From NCBI GenBank assembly GCA_022769285.1, contig JALEKD010000021.1:1-55412 (forward strand): 55,412 bases of DNA. The letters are read 5' to 3'. Every line of letters starts with the position of its first letter. Positions within the stretch are counted from its first letter, which is position 1. A program made the position numbers and the translations under genes. The DNA comes from Prevotella sp. (GTDB lineage Bacteria > Bacteroidota > Bacteroidia > Bacteroidales > Bacteroidaceae). The notes beneath the pieces are model-generated. The model was not told the DNA's origin, made no database searches, and was given only the letters and a program-made list of their open reading frames with translations. This document shows positions 51,651-55,412 of this stretch, in pieces.

Positions 51651-52742
51651 TTACTTTACAGGACGGTCTTCCATCTGCCAGTCCATGATATTGCTTATCT
51701 GGGGGATAAGTTTCATGGCTATCTTGCGGTGGCCCTGATAGTTGGGATGGCCGTCGGCACCGTAGTCGCGGCCATTGCGCAGTATTTCGAGCATAGGCTC
51801 GGCCAGATAGACGTTCTTGTCATTGTAGAGACGCTCGCGCAGGATGGGGAAGCACACCTGGAGATACTTGCGGGCCGAGTGGGGCATGATGCAGAGCACG
51901 GGCACATCACCGTAGTGCTTGCGCAGGTTCTGTATCATCTTCACATAGTTGCCCACGTACTGGTCGGGAGTGGGGGTAACCTCGCGCGAGAAGTCGTTGG
52001 TGCCCAGGTTGATGAGTACCAGGTCGGGGCGATACTGGCTGAAGTCGTACTCTACCGAGTCGATGTTGTCAAACAGTTTGGTGTGGCGCAGGAGCATGGG
52101 GTAGTCAGAGCGCTGTTTCTTGTCGCCATAGTTGCGCACCATACCCTGGCCCGAGTGGGCCGCAATAGCGTAATCGGCATCGAAATAGCGTGCTATAATG
52201 CAGGCGTAGGCGTGGTCTACGTTCTCAGTCTCTATCTTAAAATGCTCCTGCTGGTTGGGCGAATCAGAGCCATAACCGCAGGTGTAGCTGTCGCCAAAGA
52301 CCTCTATCATACGAGGCTTACGACCTACGCCCTTCAGCTGCGCGCCCTTGGCGCCATAGTAGCCATGGATGGTGATGATGCCACCGCCCTCGCAGGCGCG
52401 CTGCAGGCGTAGGCGGTGGGTACCCCGGCCCAACTTATCAGCCAGCAGAATACGCTGGTGAGCCAGGCTGTCAGCATAGACCTTACGTACAAAGCGCCCA
52501 TCGATAAATACATTGAAATAGCAGGGGCGCGTACTGCTCATATCGACAGCTATAGCCCCGCCGCTGAAGTCGGTCTGGGCGTAGATGCCCGTCCAGTCAA
52601 ACCGCACGTCACCGTTATCAGCATGCTGGACACGACCTGTATAAGTTACGCCCTTGGTAATGAGCCGACTGTAGTCTAGCTTCTGTGCCGAAACCTGGAG
52701 CGTAAGCGCCAGGAGGCACAGTATCAGAAAATGTTTCTTCAT
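51651..52742 (-). CDS. SGNH-type acetyl esterase, CE2-like
   Basis: 363 residues, signal peptide to about residue 19. An N-terminal beta-sandwich (about 25-135, VTYTGRVQHADNGDVRFDWTG) precedes an SGNH hydrolase domain with GDSYTCGYG (Ser152 nucleophile), LINLGTNDF and the C-terminal DGHPNYQGH carrying the catalytic Asp/His region. The two-domain layout is that of CE2 carbohydrate esterases, which remove acetyl groups from sugars. Sits between DUF4838 and GH20 genes, so it may deacetylate the glycan that the hexosaminidase trims. Confidence 0.88.
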   Translation of the reverse strand: MKKHFLILCLLALTLQVSAQKLDYSRLITKGVTYTGRVQHADNGDVRFDWTGIYAQTDFSGGAIAVDMSSTRPCYFNVFIDGRFVRKVYADSLAHQRILLADKLGRGTHRLRLQRACEGGGIITIHGYYGAKGAQLKGVGRKPRMIEVFGDSYTCGYGSDSPNQQEHFKIETENVDHAYACIIARYFDADYAIAAHSGQGMVRNYGDKKQRSDYPMLLRHTKLFDNIDSVEYDFSQYRPDLVLINLGTNDFSREVTPTPDQYVGNYVKMIQNLRKHYGDVPVLCIMPHSARKYLQVCFPILRERLYNDKNVYLAEPMLEILRNGRDYGADGHPNYQGHRKIAMKLIPQISNIMDWQMEDRPVK

Positions 52743-52812
52743 GATTTTCTCTCTATTTGTGATTAGTGATTATATACATATCCGATACGATGGGCGGAGC
52801 CATCGCGCCGCC

Positions 52813-55002
52813 CTACTCTACCGTTACCTCGTCCAGGAAGAACCACGCGGGATAGCCCACGCCGTAATGCCATGGCGGACAGAGGCCAATGGTCTGTACC
52901 CTGACACGTAGGTAGCGAGCAGTTATAGGCGCGGCCGATGTAACGGTACCCGGTATGAACTTAACCGCCACATCGCGATCCTCGGCGAACTCCTTTCGGC
53001 CCATGTCTGTCCACTTCTTGTTATCCATAGAGTACGAGTAGCTCACGCTCTTGGGCAACAGAATCCACGCGCCAAGCTGCTGGAGGAAGTCGGTGGTAAC
53101 GCGGCTGAAGGTCTTAGCCTCGCCCATATCGAGGACGAAGTCGGCATCGCGGCCTTCCCATCCCACCCAGCTCTCCACATAGCTGGTACCTCCGTAGAGG
53201 CCGTCGGTCAGTGCCTTGTCGGCAATGGGCTGGTAGGGCGGGTTAGGTGCGCTGTTCCATATCACCTTAGCACCGGCGGCCTTGTTGTCATTGGGCCGAG
53301 GCAGGAAGCGTGTCTGGTACAGCCGGCAGTAGTCGTCGGTGCGGTTATTGCGTTCGTTCAGAGTGGCGATGCCGTACTGGGCACACTGACGACGGAACAC
53401 CTCGAGCTTACGGCTCACCTCGGCTGCATCTTGGCCTGCCTTGGTCCGCGTTATCTCCAACTCGCTGTAGCGCAGTGGCAGCCTGGCTATCCGGACACGC
53501 GCCAGCAGCGTACTGTCAGTGGCCACGGCAGCCTCAGCCTGGTCGAATATCTCGGCATAAGTTTTCATCAGCTGGTCATTGAGCATACCGTTCTTGTGAG
53601 AGATGGGTGAGTCGTATATCCACAGCGGCGTATGCGACGAGAGCAGTGCTCCTGTTATCATCGCCACATATTTATATATATAGGGTGCCGCGGCGCCATA
53701 GTAGCCATGCACGAAGGCCCTCATGAGTGAGTCGGCGTTCTGGTAGGGGTCCCACATCAGCTTGGCCATCATGTATGACCTCAGCTCGCCTAAGTCGGTA
53801 CCCTTGGTGCTGTTTATCTGCTCAAATACCATGGTGGCGTGGTTTTTCTTGAACAGCTGCATGTTTTTCTGGATAATGTGGAAATTGGGGAAAGGCGACA
53901 CCATGTTGTCAAAGTTGATGCCATAGTCCCACACAAAGATGTTATCGCTGATGCGGCCCCAGCCTTCGAGCGCGCGCATGAAGTCGCGGCCCGACTCGTT
54001 GTCCGTAAGGGGCACCTCACGCTTGCAATCTATGTCGCACAGCATGATATTAACATTGGGGAGGGGCTTGGTATGCTTGGGCGGGTGCATGCTGTATAGA
54101 TAGGCAAGGGTAGAAAACTGCTTATCAGGGAAACGGCGGGCCAGCTTGTTGACGAAGCGTATCAGGTTGCCCGAAGGAGAGCCCTCGTAAGCATCGACCT
54201 TGGCACAGGCATCACAGTGGCAGTAGGTATTGTTGCCATCGTTCTGGCTCACGCTTATCATCTTCATGTCGGGGTTGGCCTTGAAGATGGAGTCTATCTT
54301 CTGGGCGGCCAACTCGAACACCTCCGGATTGGTCAGACACCACTGGCTGTGGCTTCCGGGCCGCCGCTGTCCGTTTATCAGCGAGTAGTACTCGGGGTGG
54401 CTTGCTCCATAGACCGATGCCGGCAGTATGCGGTTAAAGGTATGCACCCACAGGTTGCCCGCAAACTCTTCCGGGCTGTTCTCCAGGCGGAACCAGCGCT
54501 CATAGTCGGGGTCCTGGTTGCCGTAGCCGTGGGTCTGGCGGAAACGGAAAGCGGGCTTGTCGCTTATATGGATGGCAGGCAGGGCCACGGTAGACATTGG
54601 GGTAAACGTGTAAGCCTTATAAGCGTAATAGCTCACACCCAGATAGCGTTCCAGGAGGGTCACCACGCCATAGACAGCGCCCTTTCCGCCTCCTGTACGT
54701 ATGTGCGCCATGCCGTCCTGGCAGTCTATCGCAAACGCGTCCTCGGTCTCGGGGCTCATCCGCTCGCCTATGACTATGGCCCCCTTGGCTGCCTTGCCGG
54801 TGGCGGTGGTCAGGGACGTGCCCGAGATTCTGTTGACAAAGCGACTCAGCATGTCGGCTGCCTCGCGGTTCGTGGGGGTGTCCTCGGCCAGCACGATGTG
54901 TGCCTTTGCCTTGCCCTTGCTCACTAAGGCCATCTGCGCCTGGGCTGCCGATGACATCAGCACTACGGCCGCCATCATCGCCCATTTTCTCTTAATCATC
55001 AT
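52813..55002 (-). CDS. DUF4838 protein with C-terminal F5/8C-like domain
   Basis: 729 residues, signal peptide ending near SSAAQAQ. The first 130 residues resemble the GH20b/alpha-glucuronidase N-terminal domain (HIVLAEDTPTNREAADMLSRF). The central part is DUF4838 (about 150-470; HGYGNQDPDYERWFRLEN, SVSQNDGNNTYCHCDACAKVD, NIFVWDYGINFDNMVSPFPN), a barrel family found with glycosidases and lacking a proven activity. The last 150 residues form a discoidin-like sugar-binding domain. Heads the operon with CE2-like and GH20 genes. The cysteine-rich YCHCDACAK could bind a metal. Confidence 0.85.
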   Translation of the reverse strand: MMIKRKWAMMAAVVLMSSAAQAQMALVSKGKAKAHIVLAEDTPTNREAADMLSRFVNRISGTSLTTATGKAAKGAIVIGERMSPETEDAFAIDCQDGMAHIRTGGGKGAVYGVVTLLERYLGVSYYAYKAYTFTPMSTVALPAIHISDKPAFRFRQTHGYGNQDPDYERWFRLENSPEEFAGNLWVHTFNRILPASVYGASHPEYYSLINGQRRPGSHSQWCLTNPEVFELAAQKIDSIFKANPDMKMISVSQNDGNNTYCHCDACAKVDAYEGSPSGNLIRFVNKLARRFPDKQFSTLAYLYSMHPPKHTKPLPNVNIMLCDIDCKREVPLTDNESGRDFMRALEGWGRISDNIFVWDYGINFDNMVSPFPNFHIIQKNMQLFKKNHATMVFEQINSTKGTDLGELRSYMMAKLMWDPYQNADSLMRAFVHGYYGAAAPYIYKYVAMITGALLSSHTPLWIYDSPISHKNGMLNDQLMKTYAEIFDQAEAAVATDSTLLARVRIARLPLRYSELEITRTKAGQDAAEVSRKLEVFRRQCAQYGIATLNERNNRTDDYCRLYQTRFLPRPNDNKAAGAKVIWNSAPNPPYQPIADKALTDGLYGGTSYVESWVGWEGRDADFVLDMGEAKTFSRVTTDFLQQLGAWILLPKSVSYSYSMDNKKWTDMGRKEFAEDRDVAVKFIPGTVTSAAPITARYLRVRVQTIGLCPPWHYGVGYPAWFFLDEVTVE

Positions 55003-55054
55003 TTTTATTATCTGTTTGGGGTGTAATTATTCTACTGCACTGACTTTGCAGATA

Positions 55055-55062
55055 CAAAGTTA
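55055..55062 (-). promoter_or_regulatory. promoter -7 box of the DUF4838-CE2-GH20 unit
   Basis: TAACTTTG on the minus strand, perfect TAnnTTTG, about 50 bases before the ATG. A TTG lies 22 bases upstream. Confidence 0.6.
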
Positions 55063-55127
55063 GTCATTTTTTAAACGATGATGTCAACTTTTTCTCCATT
55101 TTTTGCTTGTATGTCGGTTTTTTCGCT

Positions 55128-55135
55128 TACCTTTG
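55128..55135 (+). promoter_or_regulatory. tRNA-Pro promoter -7 box
   Basis: TACCTTTG, perfect -7 match, 11 bases before the tRNA, with TTTTG/CTTG about 18-22 bases upstream as -33. Confidence 0.7.
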
Positions 55136-55146
55136 CACTCGCAAAT

Positions 55147-55219
55147 CGGGATGTAGCGCAGTTGGTAGCGCACTACGTTCGGGACGTAGGGGTCGGGCGT
55201 TCGAGTCGCCTCATCCCGA
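55147..55219 (+). tRNA. tRNA-Pro (anticodon CGG)
   Basis: Acceptor CGGGATG (55147-55153) pairs perfectly with CATCCCG (55212-55218). Anticodon stem CTACG/CGTAG encloses TTCGGGA, anticodon CGG, reading CCG. T-loop GTTCGAGTC. Discriminator A at 55219; no encoded CCA (ACC followed by T). Confidence 0.95.
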
Positions 55220-55412
55220 CCTAAAGGAGCAATAGAGACTTTCTGTTGCTCTTTTTTTATGCCTTGATGGTACGTAGTGTCCTGGGCCAAATGCCGCCTC
55301 ATCCCGACCGAGAAGAGCAACAGAGCCTTTCTGTTGCTCTTTTTTATGCCTTGATGGGACGTAGTGTCCTGGGCCAAATGTCGCCTCATCCCGACCTAAA
55401 GGAGCAATAGAG
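55207..55412 (+). repeat. tandem array of tRNA-Pro 3' tails with terminators
   Basis: CGCCTCATCCCGACC, the 3' end of the tRNA, occurs at 55207, 55295 and 55382, giving units of 88 and 87 bases; the third is cut by the window edge. Between them each unit has a hairpin GAGCAA(C/T)AGAG...CTGTTGCTC with a T-run, then GCCTTGATGG and a degenerate copy of the tRNA anticodon/T-arm (ACGTAGTGTCCTGGGCCAAAT). The first two hairpins (about 55227-55259 and 55315-55346) are the tRNA terminators. Confidence 0.85.

Noticed and set aside
55084..55389. Minus-strand frame with a repeated peptide MRRHLAQDTT(S/Y)HQGIKK
   Set aside because: It is the antisense of the tRNA-Pro gene and of its tandem tail copies; a known annotation artefact.

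Overview
The window is a stretch of Bacteroidota chromosome, most likely order Bacteroidales and possibly close to Prevotellaceae. The evidence is the 5' end of a 16S rRNA gene at the left edge, many promoters with the Bacteroidetes -7 box TAnnTTTG, an N-succinylornithine transcarbamylase of the Bacteroides fragilis type, a NigD-like lipoprotein, GH92 and GH20 secreted glycosidases, an RF2 gene without the usual frameshift, and an outer-membrane protein with carboxypeptidase-D-like, plug and barrel domains. Coding density is high, the DNA is GC-rich, and no phage, transposase or CRISPR array is visible. Most of it is core genome.

Layout. 1-400: start of an rRNA operon (minus strand) with its leader and promoter. 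790-2616: secreted Fn3-like surface protein. 3634-5499: glmS. 5578-9250: helix-hairpin-helix protein and two tandem sodium:neurotransmitter-type symporters. 9422-13398: VanZ-like protein, CYTH protein, a 47-residue membrane protein, prfB and a long-chain acyl-CoA synthetase. 13485-21568: M20 deacylase, then XRE-cupin regulator, acyl-CoA synthetase, proB, proA, N-succinylornithine transcarbamylase and a sulfatase-modifying-factor-like protein. This is a glutamate-to-proline/arginine region. 21896-24218: divergent kbl and threonine dehydrogenase, which together convert threonine to glycine and acetyl-CoA. 24351-28988: an envelope operon on the minus strand (PASTA protein, RluD, Ddl, acyltransferase, NigD-like lipoprotein). 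29737-31968: GH92 mannosidase. 32130-37251: minus-strand GT4, murF, radC, GT2 and efp. 37475-37630: rpmH. 37899-46385: a five-gene plus-strand operon (LtaS-like membrane sulfatase-fold enzyme, GT11-like transferase, DUF3575-like protein, CarboxypepD/OmpA/TPR protein, and a giant protein of five tandem outer-membrane barrel units). 47137-49623: TonB-receptor-like protein. 49790: tRNA-Arg(CCT). 49980-55002: GH20 hexosaminidase, CE2-like esterase and DUF4838 protein, read as one minus-strand operon. 55147: tRNA-Pro(CGG), followed by tandem degenerate copies of its 3' half plus terminator.

The least explained structures are: (1) the five-gene envelope operon ending in the penta-barrel protein; (2) a dispersed intergenic element with a 74-nt core and near-palindromic ends, present five times; (3) the tRNA-Pro tail array; (4) a natural Ser at the specificity residue of the succinylornithine transcarbamylase; and (5) a mirror-image promoter/operator pair between kbl and tdh. 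All functions are read from sequence alone, without database searches.
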